Of a stretch of DNA of 64,000 bases, positions 15,509 through 25,434 are shown in pieces. The stretch spans positions 310,001 through 374,000 of the forward strand of contig JAZKFZ010000005.1 of the NCBI GenBank assembly GCA_040386155.1, in the 5' to 3' direction. A program made the translations under genes and the position numbers. Under the pieces are notes generated by a model that made no database searches, was not told the origin of the DNA, and was given only the letters and a program-made list of their open reading frames with translations. Source of the DNA: M0103 sp040386155. GTDB taxonomy: Bacteria; Bacteroidota; Bacteroidia; Flavobacteriales_D; Crocinitomicaceae. The first letter of the stretch is position 1. The number at the start of each line of letters is the position of its first letter.

Positions 15509-16219
15509 ATGTCTGATTCAATCGTCATAATTCCAACTTACAATGAACTACTAAATGTTCAACGTATGACTGATGTCGTAATGGCACTGGAAAAAGACTT
15601 TCACATTTTATTTGTTGATGACAACTCTCCTGATGGTACAGCTGCATTGATAGAAGACTTAATGAAAGTGTACCCTAATCGCATCTTTCTTGAAAAAAGA
15701 GCTGGTAAATTAGGCCTTGGAACTGCTTACATTCATGGATTTAAGTGGGCACTTAATCAATCCTACGAATATATTTTTGAGATGGATTGTGATTTTTCTC
15801 ATGATCCGAATGACCTAATTCGCTTGTACCAAGCATGCGTAGACGGCGCTGATTTTTCGATTGGTTCTCGCTACACGAAGGGTGGAAAAGTGAAGAACTG
15901 GCCATTGAAACGTATTATGATGTCCTATTTTGCATCTATTTACGTACGAATTATTCTTTGGATCTCGATCAAGGACACCACTGCTGGATTCAAATGTTAC
16001 CGAAGAAAAGTACTTCAAACAATCAATTTGGATGGCAATACTTTTAAGGGATACGCTTTTCAAATTCTTATGAAATATGCCGCACTTAAACATAATTTTA
16101 AGTGCAAAGAAGTTCCAATTACCTTCATTGACCGACAATTTGGTCAATCAAAAATGAGTAGCGGCATTTTTAAAGAAGCATTTTGGGGCGTCTGGAAAAT
16201 GAAATCAATGAAATTATGA
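15509..16219 (+). CDS. Polyprenol monophosphomannose synthase-like glycosyltransferase (GT2)
   Basis: A 236-residue GT-A enzyme. It has the nucleotide-sugar binding IIPTYNELLNVQ, ILFVDDNSPDGTA and the catalytic EMDCDFSHDP block, followed by GSRYTKGGKVKNWP and DTTAGFKCYRR, all typical of dolichol/polyprenol-phosphate mannosyltransferases. There is no C-terminal transmembrane domain, as in the short soluble forms. It transfers a sugar, probably mannose or a related hexose, to polyprenyl phosphate. The stop overlaps the pyrC start (ATGA), and the order GT2-pyrC-DUF4296 recurs in Bacteroidota. Confidence 0.88.
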   Translation: MSDSIVIIPTYNELLNVQRMTDVVMALEKDFHILFVDDNSPDGTAALIEDLMKVYPNRIFLEKRAGKLGLGTAYIHGFKWALNQSYEYIFEMDCDFSHDPNDLIRLYQACVDGADFSIGSRYTKGGKVKNWPLKRIMMSYFASIYVRIILWISIKDTTAGFKCYRRKVLQTINLDGNTFKGYAFQILMKYAALKHNFKCKEVPITFIDRQFGQSKMSSGIFKEAFWGVWKMKSMKL

Positions 16220-17559
16220 GTCAATCTACCCTTTTTCGATCAGCAACTATTATCAATAAAGGTAAAAAAATCGTTGCTGATGTGTTAGTGCGCAATGGAA
16301 TTATCGAAAAAATTGCAGCTGCCATTCAAGTCGATTTTGAAGTAAACGAAATCAATCTGGAAGGGAAATTATTGCTCCCAGGGTGCATAGACGACCAAGT
16401 ACATTTTAGAGAACCTGGACTTACACATAAAGCAAACATCGCCACGGAATCAAGAGCTGCAGTGGCAGGAGGAATTACTTCCTTCATGGAAATGCCGAAT
16501 ACAGTACCCAATACTTTGACGCAAGAGTTATTGCAAGATAAATACAACATTGCATCGCAAAACTCCATAGCAAACTATTCTTTTTTCATGGGTGCTTCCA
16601 ACGATAACATCGATGAAGTACTTAAAACAAATCATACAACGGTGTGTGGTGTGAAAATTTTCATGGGATCATCAACAGGAAATATGTTGGTAGATAATGA
16701 AGCTACCTTAGCATCTTTGTTTAGTAAAGTACCACCAATGCTGATTGCAACACATTGTGAAGATGAAGCTACGATTCGTAACAACATTGAACTATACAAA
16801 GAAAAATATGGAGAAGACGTGCCGATTGAATGTCACCCAATGATCAGAAGCGAAGAGGCATGTTATATTTCCTCATCTATGGCGGTTCGACTAGCGAAAA
16901 AACACAATACGCGCTTACATATTTTACACATCTCCACCGAAAAAGAACTGTCGTTGTTTGACAATTCCATTCCACTTATCGACAAAATGATTACTGCTGA
17001 AGCTTGTGTTCATCACCTATGGTTCTCTAACGATGATTATGCAACGAAAGGAAATTTCATAAAGTGGAATCCAGCGGTAAAAAAAGCAAGTGATCGGGAT
17101 GCAATTTTACAAGCAGTGATAGACAATCGAATTGATGTGATAGCAACTGATCATGCTCCGCATACGCTTGAAGAAAAAAATCAAAGCTATTTCAAAGCAC
17201 CATCTGGAGGTCCTTTAGTGCAACATGCATTGTTAGCGATGCTTGAAAAAGTGAAAGAAGGTAAAATCTCCATTGAAAAAGTGGTCGAAAAAATGGCACA
17301 TTCACCTGCAATTTTATTTAGAATTGAACAGCGAGGCTTTATTGAAGAAGGTTATTTCGCGGATTTAGTAGTGGTTGATCCGAACAAAACTTTCACTGTG
17401 ACAAAAGACAATATTCTCTATAAATGCGGATGGTCGCCTTTTGAAGGAGTTCAATTTTCCAATTCTATCGATGCTACCTACGTGAATGGCAACTGTGTGT
17501 ATTCCAATGGAGCAATTCAAGAAACAGGAATTGGCCAACGATTAACATTCAATCGATGA
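16216..17559 (+). CDS. pyrC: Dihydroorotase
   Basis: A 447-residue amidohydrolase that cyclises carbamoyl aspartate in pyrimidine synthesis. The ATG at 16216 overlaps the upstream stop codon; a start at 16183 is also open but would lie inside the preceding gene. The metal motif reads DDQVHFREPG, so the first histidine of the usual HxH is a glutamine (Q61); this is a feature I associate with Bacteroidota dihydroorotases. Other ligand regions are present: ATHCEDE, LHILHISTEKE and the catalytic ATDHAPHTLEEK. The carboxylated-lysine position is probably within CGVKIFMGSSTG. Confidence 0.93.
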   Translation: MSQSTLFRSATIINKGKKIVADVLVRNGIIEKIAAAIQVDFEVNEINLEGKLLLPGCIDDQVHFREPGLTHKANIATESRAAVAGGITSFMEMPNTVPNTLTQELLQDKYNIASQNSIANYSFFMGASNDNIDEVLKTNHTTVCGVKIFMGSSTGNMLVDNEATLASLFSKVPPMLIATHCEDEATIRNNIELYKEKYGEDVPIECHPMIRSEEACYISSSMAVRLAKKHNTRLHILHISTEKELSLFDNSIPLIDKMITAEACVHHLWFSNDDYATKGNFIKWNPAVKKASDRDAILQAVIDNRIDVIATDHAPHTLEEKNQSYFKAPSGGPLVQHALLAMLEKVKEGKISIEKVVEKMAHSPAILFRIEQRGFIEEGYFADLVVVDPNKTFTVTKDNILYKCGWSPFEGVQFSNSIDATYVNGNCVYSNGAIQETGIGQRLTFNR

Positions 17560-17909
17560 AAAAAGGACTGATCTTAATAGCTCTTTGCATTGTTGCAGCA
17601 TGTGAATCTGGAATCTACACAGTGCCAGCACCTAAAAAATTGCTTACAAAAGATCAAATGGTATCCATTTTAACGGAATTAACGATAATTGAATCTTCTG
17701 TTGAACTCAACTATGTTCAACATCAAGACTACCTCAAAACGATTAAAACTTCGGGACAGAAATTACTAAAACGACACAAGATTAGTGAAAAAGACTTCGA
17801 AAGCAACATGAATTATTACGGCAGTCAACAAGAAATAATGCAAGGAATCTACTCCTCTGTACTTGATTCACTTAATCTCCGATCAGGACAAATTAGCAAT
17901 GAAAAATAA
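17556..17909 (+). CDS. DUF4296 lipoprotein
   Basis: A 117-residue protein with a signal peptide and lipobox cysteine near residue 16 (CIVAAC). The mature part is helical and contains LLTKDQMVSILTELTIIESS, the start of the DUF4296 domain found in Bacteroidota. Function is unknown. It overlaps the 3' end of pyrC by four bases, so it is translated from the same message. Confidence 0.82.
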   Translation: MKKGLILIALCIVAACESGIYTVPAPKKLLTKDQMVSILTELTIIESSVELNYVQHQDYLKTIKTSGQKLLKRHKISEKDFESNMNYYGSQQEIMQGIYSSVLDSLNLRSGQISNEK

Positions 17910-17910
17910 C

Positions 17911-18336
17911 TTAATTGTAAATTCTCAATAAGTTAGAACCGTTATAGACAGCAGCATATTGTCTTAATCCCCAATCTGAATTAGCAACGGGAGATCCATC
18001 GTACAAAGAAAATTGCGAATTAGCACAACTGTCTTTTAATATTAGAAAGTTGGCGGTATCTGGATATAATGGATATGTGCAATTTCCTTCTGGATCAGTC
18101 GGGGAATGACGGTCAAAAGCAACAAATTCATCAATAGACCTTCTGTAAACAATAATTCCTCGCGAACCTCCGTTCACATAGGCCCAGCCTCCAACACCCA
18201 TTAAACCGCTGTAACTCGGCAAATTGATATCTATTGTGAAATCAAATGGAATACTTGGAACGGGGTGATTATTACTTCGATTACACGAAAATGCAAGTAA
18301 TAAAGTGACAAAAAGAATGATTTTATGTAATTTCAT
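17911..18336 (-). CDS. Rieske-fold-like lipoprotein with degenerate cluster motifs
   Basis: A 141-residue lipoprotein (lipobox cysteine C18, LLAFSC). The body follows the Rieske pattern seen in many Bacteroidota lipoproteins: GGSRGIIVYRRSIDEFVAFD, then RHSPTDPEGNC, then DSCANSQFSLYDGSPV and GLRQY. In true Rieske proteins the two boxes are CxH and CxxH; here the boxes read FDRHS and SCANS, so at least two ligands are missing and an Fe-S cluster is unlikely. Role unknown. It is convergent with the DUF4296 gene, leaving only one base between their stops. Confidence 0.6.
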   Translation of the reverse strand: MKLHKIILFVTLLLAFSCNRSNNHPVPSIPFDFTIDINLPSYSGLMGVGGWAYVNGGSRGIIVYRRSIDEFVAFDRHSPTDPEGNCTYPLYPDTANFLILKDSCANSQFSLYDGSPVANSDWGLRQYAAVYNGSNLLRIYN

Positions 18337-18359
18337 TGAATTCTATTCGTTGTAAAATT

Positions 18360-18635
18360 ATGAAAATTAAAACGTTATTCAATGTCCTTTTATTGCTTGG
18401 TGCATTAAGCTCAATGAATGCTTGTGGTTCAACAAGTCCAGGTAAACTTCCTGCAACGGAGGCAGAAGCTCAAGAACAGCTGGCTAAAAAAGCAAAAAAA
18501 CAAGCCAAAGCAGGTAAAAAGGAACAGAAAAAAGCCTATAAACAATTCTGGTCGCAGCAATCTAAATCAGCTAAAAAATCTATCAAACGAAATAGAAGGG
18601 CAAACAAACGCTTGGCAAGATCTCAGAAAAGATGA
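18360..18635 (+). CDS. Small lysine-rich lipoprotein
   Basis: Starting at the ATG at 18360 (MKIKTLFNVLLLLGALSSMN) the product is 91 residues with a lipobox cysteine at C22. The mature part is almost entirely Lys, Arg, Ala and Gln (for example QEQLAKKAKKQAKAGKKEQK) and is probably a basic helix. I do not recognise a family. It could bind nucleic acid, peptidoglycan or LPS, but none of this is shown. It diverges from the Rieske-like gene, and its end is 2 bp from the convergent ABC-F gene. Confidence 0.6.
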   Translation: MKIKTLFNVLLLLGALSSMNACGSTSPGKLPATEAEAQEQLAKKAKKQAKAGKKEQKKAYKQFWSQQSKSAKKSIKRNRRANKRLARSQKR

Positions 18636-18637
18636 AA

Positions 18638-20542
18638 TCAAGCCTCCATTTGAAGTGTGATTTCCTCCCATTCATTCATCATTACTTCTAATGTCGACTT
18701 TAATTCTTCGAATTCTTCCAGTACTTTTGCTGATTTTTCTGCGTCGGCATAGTCCAATTCTGAAAGTTGAACATTGTATTCTGCAATTTTAGCTTCAATT
18801 TGCTCAATTCCTTCTTCACACTTTCGAAGTTTATTTTTCAATTGCGAATTAACAGGTTTCACTTCAACAATTTCTTTCTTTTCGACTTCTTTCACTGGGT
18901 GTGTGACTAAAGGTTTCGAATTCATTGATTCCTTGTCGAACATTTTTTGCGACAAATATGCTTTTACGCCTTCGTGATGAATTTTAAGTGTATGATTTTC
19001 GATGTCCCAAATTCGATTCGTTAAGCCATCTAAAAACTCTCTATCATGCGACACCACGATGAATGTTCCTTCATAACGAATCAGGGCTTGCTTGAGCACC
19101 TCCTTACTTTGGATATCAAGGTGATTTGTAGGCTCATCGAGAATTAGGAAATTTCCTGGACTTAGCAACAACTTACACAACGCTAATCGTGTCTTTTCAC
19201 CACCGGAGAGCACTCCGATTCTTTTATCGATATCTTCGCCAGTGAAGAGGAAAGAACCTAAAATTGAACGTAAATCCTTGCGTTGGTCACCCACCGCAAT
19301 ATCATCAACGGTTTCGAAAATAGTCTTTGTAACATCTAATTGCTCCGCTTGATCTTGTGCAAAATAGATAATCTTTACGTTGTGACCATAGTTGACGTGA
19401 CCATCTCCTTCAATGTCCTTCATCACCAACTTTAACATTGTTGATTTACCGACGCCATTTGGACCTAATAATGCAATTTTTTCTCCTCTACCAACCGTAA
19501 TATTTATATCTCTAAAAATTAATTTCTGCCCGTACTGTTTTCCAAGATCAGCCAATTCAATAATTACCTTCCCTGGTTGTACATTCACAGGGAACGAAAT
19601 CCTCATTTTAGCAACATTGTCGTTGTCAATTTCAATTCGTTCTGTTTTGTCTAACTTCTTAATCAAAGACTGCGCAAACGAGGCCTTACTACTTTTCGCT
19701 CTAAACTTATTGATGAGCTCCTCTGTCTGCTTAATATCTTTGTCTTGTTGACGTTTCATACTATTCAAACGCTCCAATTCGTCCTCTCTAAAAATTTTGT
19801 ATTTAGAATATGGGTAAGGGTAATCGAGCATTTTACCTTGCGAAATCTCAATAGTTCTTTTTGTTACATTGTCCAAAAACAAGCGGTCGTGGGAAATAAC
19901 AATGATAGCACCTTCAAATTTCTGTAAATATTTTTCCAACCACGAAATGGAAATGATATCCAAGTGATTTGTTGGCTCATCGAGTAATAACAGATCGGGT
20001 TGATTAACCAGAATTCTCGCCAATTCAGCACGCATTTTCCATCCTCCAGAAAAAGAGTTGATCGGATTCAACAATTCCTCATCAGAGAAACCAAGTCCTT
20101 TCAATACACTTACGATCTTCTCCTCCCAAGTTGCCCCCTCTAGGATCACGAATTGATGATTCAACTCAGAGAGTTCATCTAATAAGGACAAATAGGAATC
20201 AGACTCATAGTCAGTGCGCACAGTTAGATCATGATTAATTTCATCCAAGCGAACATTGATATGATTTAAACTGGGGTTTGAAGTATATAAGAAATCGAAA
20301 ACTGAATTTTCTGAATCAATTTTGATGTCCTGCGTCAATAAACCAACTTTCAAATCTTTTTCACGGTGAATTCGACCTTCCGTTGGAACTGTAGTTCCAG
20401 AGAGCAATTTTAGCATGGTCGATTTACCAGCCCCATTCTTTCCAACTAAACCTAATTTATCACCACGATTAATTTGTAGTGTTACATCTTTAAATAAAAA
20501 TCCTTGGGCAAAATGTACCCCAAGATGGTCGAGATTAATCAT
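18638..20542 (-). CDS. ABC-F family ATPase (ribosome-associated)
   Basis: A 634-residue protein with two ABC domains and no membrane segment. Domain 1 has Walker A GLVGKNGAGKST, signature FSGGWKMRAELAR and Walker B LLLLDEPTNHLD; domain 2 has LLGPNGVGKST, LSGGEKTRLALCK and LILDEPTNHLD. The charged linker between them (about residues 245-300) is the element that reaches the peptidyl-transferase centre in ABC-F proteins, and the C-terminus ends in a coiled coil. ABC-F proteins act on the ribosome; the subtype (Uup/YdiF-like) is not settled. A TAATTTTG element sits 4 bp before the ATG. Confidence 0.9.
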   Translation of the reverse strand: MINLDHLGVHFAQGFLFKDVTLQINRGDKLGLVGKNGAGKSTMLKLLSGTTVPTEGRIHREKDLKVGLLTQDIKIDSENSVFDFLYTSNPSLNHINVRLDEINHDLTVRTDYESDSYLSLLDELSELNHQFVILEGATWEEKIVSVLKGLGFSDEELLNPINSFSGGWKMRAELARILVNQPDLLLLDEPTNHLDIISISWLEKYLQKFEGAIIVISHDRLFLDNVTKRTIEISQGKMLDYPYPYSKYKIFREDELERLNSMKRQQDKDIKQTEELINKFRAKSSKASFAQSLIKKLDKTERIEIDNDNVAKMRISFPVNVQPGKVIIELADLGKQYGQKLIFRDINITVGRGEKIALLGPNGVGKSTMLKLVMKDIEGDGHVNYGHNVKIIYFAQDQAEQLDVTKTIFETVDDIAVGDQRKDLRSILGSFLFTGEDIDKRIGVLSGGEKTRLALCKLLLSPGNFLILDEPTNHLDIQSKEVLKQALIRYEGTFIVVSHDREFLDGLTNRIWDIENHTLKIHHEGVKAYLSQKMFDKESMNSKPLVTHPVKEVEKKEIVEVKPVNSQLKNKLRKCEEGIEQIEAKIAEYNVQLSELDYADAEKSAKVLEEFEELKSTLEVMMNEWEEITLQMEA

Positions 20543-20600
20543 GCCGCAAAATTACATCAGATAAAAGAAAGAAGCATAATAAAAATTGAATAAAACCAAA

Positions 20601-20627
20601 AAAGCCCCGTAAAAAAATCGGGGCTTT
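20601..20627 (-). terminator. Intrinsic terminator after gldN copy 2
   Basis: GCCCCG (20604-20609) and CGGGGC (20619-20624) form a stem; read on the minus strand it is followed by TTTTTTGG. A nearly identical terminator follows gldN copy 1 at 21663-21690. Confidence 0.85.
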
Positions 20628-21022
20628 CACACTATTTCTTGGAACTAGAAACTCCAAACATCATGTTCGATGAGTCTAATTTCATCCTTAATTTTCTCAG
20701 ACTGCATTAGTGCATCTACACCAACGGAGTAACTGTCAATTTTACGATCGTACACATTCGATGCTTTGTAGATAGTACTATTGAATCGTCGTTTCCAAAA
20801 CAAGTCATCAAAAGACATCCATTGCGCATCATTTTTATCGTTGTACACGAAGTAATTGTTGAGTACAAAACGGCAATGAGGGAAATACAACCAAAACATT
20901 TCTTGCATGCCTTGAATGTTACCTTCATCATCAGTTGTGTATTTAACTGGAGCAATTGCATGAATACGCTGATCCAATACTGAACGTTCTTTATCGAAGA
21001 ACCAATCTTCTTTAATTCGGTA
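20618..21022 (-). repeat. 405-bp block identical to 21681-22085 (3' parts of the gldN copies)
   Basis: Reading both copies base by base, the interval 20618-21022 and the interval 21681-22085 are identical (offset 1063). Identity covers the right arm of the terminator, the stop codon and roughly the last 125 codons, including third positions. Divergence begins at 21023 with a silent change and then increases towards the 5' ends. This pattern indicates recent duplication or gene conversion. Confidence 0.92.
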
Positions 21023-21643
21023 TTGAATTACATCTTTTGATACAAACCATGTTGAATCACGTGGAGGATACACATACGTAATTGTGCCATCTTCCAATGT
21101 CAAAGTACTATCCTCACCATAGAAATTCGCCAATGGCACTGTCGACTCTGCTCCCAATTTACCGAAGTAAGAAAAAACGATATTTGCGTACACACTGTCT
21201 GTTAAGTAGGTTTTCCCTGGTTCTGGATCCACTGGATATTTCAATTGATCACCATCTAAAACATTGAAGTCGTAAGGATTGTAAGGAGAGAACAAACGAA
21301 TATTTCCAAGCATGATATTAGCTTTCAAAATGACCCAAAGGCTGTACACTCTATCATTTACGACCCAATTTCCGGATGCATCATACTCATCCCAAGGGAA
21401 ATAAAGAGGATGATTTATCTTTTCACGAAGGTCAATGTACTGCCAAACTCTTTTACTCCAAACAACATCTGCTTCTCGAACGTATTCGTAGGGAATCAAT
21501 CGTTTAGTGGGTATATTTTCGACTGTGCAGATATTAGTTAAGACATTTGCCACAGAAAATGGCAAAGGCCCCCCATTTTGAATGTCAATATCCTGACAAA
21601 ACAAAAGACTTGGCATCATCGAAAATAAGAGAACGTATTTCAT
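20645..21643 (-). CDS. GldN-family protein, copy 2 (GldO-like paralog)
   Basis: A 332-residue protein starting at 21643 (MKYVLLFSMMPSLLFCQ, a signal peptide). It is a tandem paralog of the gldN at 21708-22709. The mature N-terminus and residues of about 100-155 differ between copies, whereas the segments IPTKRLIPYEYVREADVVWS and everything from FSYFGKLGAESTVPLANFY to the C-terminus are identical in protein. GldN forms the periplasmic ring of T9SS with GldK. In F. johnsoniae the paralogs GldN and GldO are partly redundant, and this pair may be a parallel case. A terminator lies 20 bp upstream of its start, so expression may depend on readthrough. Confidence 0.9.
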   Translation of the reverse strand: MKYVLLFSMMPSLLFCQDIDIQNGGPLPFSVANVLTNICTVENIPTKRLIPYEYVREADVVWSKRVWQYIDLREKINHPLYFPWDEYDASGNWVVNDRVYSLWVILKANIMLGNIRLFSPYNPYDFNVLDGDQLKYPVDPEPGKTYLTDSVYANIVFSYFGKLGAESTVPLANFYGEDSTLTLEDGTITYVYPPRDSTWFVSKDVIQYRIKEDWFFDKERSVLDQRIHAIAPVKYTTDDEGNIQGMQEMFWLYFPHCRFVLNNYFVYNDKNDAQWMSFDDLFWKRRFNSTIYKASNVYDRKIDSYSVGVDALMQSEKIKDEIRLIEHDVWSF

Positions 21644-21662
21644 CGAATCTATCTTTAAAACC

Positions 21663-21690
21663 AAAAAAGCCCCGAAAAAATCGGGGCTTT
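21663..21690 (-). terminator. Intrinsic terminator between gldN copies
   Basis: GCCCCG (21669-21674) and CGGGGC (21682-21687) with A6T loop; on the minus strand the stem is followed by TTTTTTGG. It is located after gldN copy 1 and just upstream of the copy 2 start codon. Confidence 0.85.
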
Positions 21691-21707
21691 CACACTATTT
21701 CTTGGAA

Positions 21708-22709
21708 CTAGAAACTCCAAACATCATGTTCGATGAGTCTAATTTCATCCTTAATTTTCTCAGACTGCATTAGTGCATCTACACCAACGGAGTAACTGTC
21801 AATTTTACGATCGTACACATTCGATGCTTTGTAGATAGTACTATTGAATCGTCGTTTCCAAAACAAGTCATCAAAAGACATCCATTGCGCATCATTTTTA
21901 TCGTTGTACACGAAGTAATTGTTGAGTACAAAACGGCAATGAGGGAAATACAACCAAAACATTTCTTGCATGCCTTGAATGTTACCTTCATCATCAGTTG
22001 TGTATTTAACTGGAGCAATTGCATGAATACGCTGATCCAATACTGAACGTTCTTTATCGAAGAACCAATCTTCTTTAATTCGGTACTGAATTACATCTTT
22101 TGATACAAACCATGTTGAATCACGAGGAGGATACACATACGTAATAGTGCCATCTTCCAATGTCAAAGTACTATCTTCACCATAGAAATTTGCTAATGGC
22201 ACTGTAGACTCCGCTCCCAATTTCCCGAAGTAAGAAAATAAAATATTACGGTAAACACTATCCGTCATATAATTTTTTCCTGGTTCTGGGTCCACTGGAT
22301 ACTTCAACTGATCTCCATCTAAGATGTTAAAGTCATACGGATTGTAAGCAGAGAACAAACGAATATCTCCGTTCATAATATGTTGCTTTAAAACAGTCCA
22401 CAAACTCCAACGAGTAGCATTACGAACCCAGTTTCCGGATGCATCATACTCATCCCAAGGGAAATAAAGAGGATGATTTATCTTTTCACGTAGATCGATG
22501 TACTGCCACACTCTTTTGCTCCAAACAACATCTGCTTCACGTACATATTCGTAAGGAATCAAACGTTTGGTGGGAATATGTTCCGAAATGTACACCCCAT
22601 CAACAACTCCGTCAGTAGGCACGTTTACCGGACCACCGTTAAGTTCTTCCAACTGAGCGCTTGCATTCAATGCGAATAACAATGCTCCACCAATTAACAG
22701 ACTTTTCAT
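21708..22709 (-). CDS. gldN: Gliding motility / T9SS protein GldN (PorN)
   Basis: A 333-residue periplasmic protein with a cleavable signal peptide (MKSLLIGGALLFALNASAQ). The body has the GldN features EHIPTKRLIPYEYVREADVV, LREKINHPLYFPWDEYD and SLWTVLKQHIMNGDIRLFSA, with the C-terminal MEEMFWLYFPHCR-like segment (GMQEMFWLYFPHCRFVLNNY). GldN/PorN assembles with GldK/PorK into the ring under the outer membrane and contacts the periplasmic part of GldM. It follows gldM directly in the porP-gldK-gldL-gldM-gldN order known from Porphyromonas. Confidence 0.95.
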   Translation of the reverse strand: MKSLLIGGALLFALNASAQLEELNGGPVNVPTDGVVDGVYISEHIPTKRLIPYEYVREADVVWSKRVWQYIDLREKINHPLYFPWDEYDASGNWVRNATRWSLWTVLKQHIMNGDIRLFSAYNPYDFNILDGDQLKYPVDPEPGKNYMTDSVYRNILFSYFGKLGAESTVPLANFYGEDSTLTLEDGTITYVYPPRDSTWFVSKDVIQYRIKEDWFFDKERSVLDQRIHAIAPVKYTTDDEGNIQGMQEMFWLYFPHCRFVLNNYFVYNDKNDAQWMSFDDLFWKRRFNSTIYKASNVYDRKIDSYSVGVDALMQSEKIKDEIRLIEHDVWSF

Positions 22710-22733
22710 ATTCCTACTCTTTTAATTTAATTC

Positions 22734-24494
<1,761 letters not shown>

Positions 24495-24555
24495 TGTTAA
24501 TTATATATTATTGGTTGACAATAAATTCGATTCATTAAATAGGTTAAATCGATAA

Positions 24556-25365
24556 TTAACCTCTAGAAACAGTCATCGCTTTTAACATGTTGCCATAAAC
24601 TGTGTTCAAATCAGTTAAGTTTCTTGACAACATAGCCATGTTTTCTTTGTAGATACGAGTATCCTCAGTTGATGCAGAAAGATTTGCCATCATTTCTGTA
24701 ACTTGACCTTGGAATTTCTCTGTTGCTTCTAAATGAGCTGAAGATCCTTTCAATTGTAATTCGTAAACATTGTTCAAAGCTGACAAGTTTTTAGAAACTT
24801 TCTGCATTTGCTCACCGAATGACTCTCCTTCTTTAGCTTCAGAAGTTAAACCACTAATTGATAATGATGCTCTATCGTATGCTTCAGATAAAGAAGCAAC
24901 TTTTTCAGATGCAGCTTGCAATGAATTTACATACCCGTCAGTAGCAGCAGCGGCAGTAGTAACACCTTTCAATTGAGCTGCATTATCTCCTAAAGTGCGC
25001 ATTCCGTCGCCCAATCTAGTTAATAATTCACCATCAATTTTAGCTTCTTCTAACATTTTGTCTAATTGGTCAGTGATACCATTTCCACGGCCACCTTTAC
25101 CTTTTTGAATTGCACCATGATCTAATTCATCTGAATGACCTAATGCTAACTCTGGGTAAACCAATTCCCAATTTGGGTCTTCGTGAATAGGTTCAAATGC
25201 TGAGAACGAAAAGATTAGGGCCTCTGTTCCCAATCCTAAGATCAACATTAAATCGGCAAATGGCCAGTGCATGATTTTGAATAGGGCTCCAACGATTACA
25301 ATCGCAGCACCAAATCCATACACTTTCGCCATTAATTTTTTCCATCCTTTACTTCCTGGTTTCAT
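24556..25365 (-). CDS. gldL: Gliding motility / T9SS motor protein GldL (PorL)
   Basis: A 269-residue protein with two N-terminal transmembrane helices (about 15-32 and 37-55) and a long cytoplasmic helical tail. The membrane part carries the charged residues K30 in helix 1 and E48 in helix 2 (GLGTEALIFSFSAFEP); in the family a helix-2 glutamate is essential for using the proton-motive force. GldL pentamers with a GldM dimer form the rotary motor of gliding and T9SS. It is co-transcribed with gldK and gldM. Confidence 0.95.
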   Translation of the reverse strand: MKPGSKGWKKLMAKVYGFGAAIVIVGALFKIMHWPFADLMLILGLGTEALIFSFSAFEPIHEDPNWELVYPELALGHSDELDHGAIQKGKGGRGNGITDQLDKMLEEAKIDGELLTRLGDGMRTLGDNAAQLKGVTTAAAATDGYVNSLQAASEKVASLSEAYDRASLSISGLTSEAKEGESFGEQMQKVSKNLSALNNVYELQLKGSSAHLEATEKFQGQVTEMMANLSASTEDTRIYKENMAMLSRNLTDLNTVYGNMLKAMTVSRG

Positions 25366-25434
25366 AGTTCCTTGTTTTTTTTGGTTTAATAAAAAATTAA
25401 TTTAACATGTATTGTTTGTACCCGAGTGCTTGAA

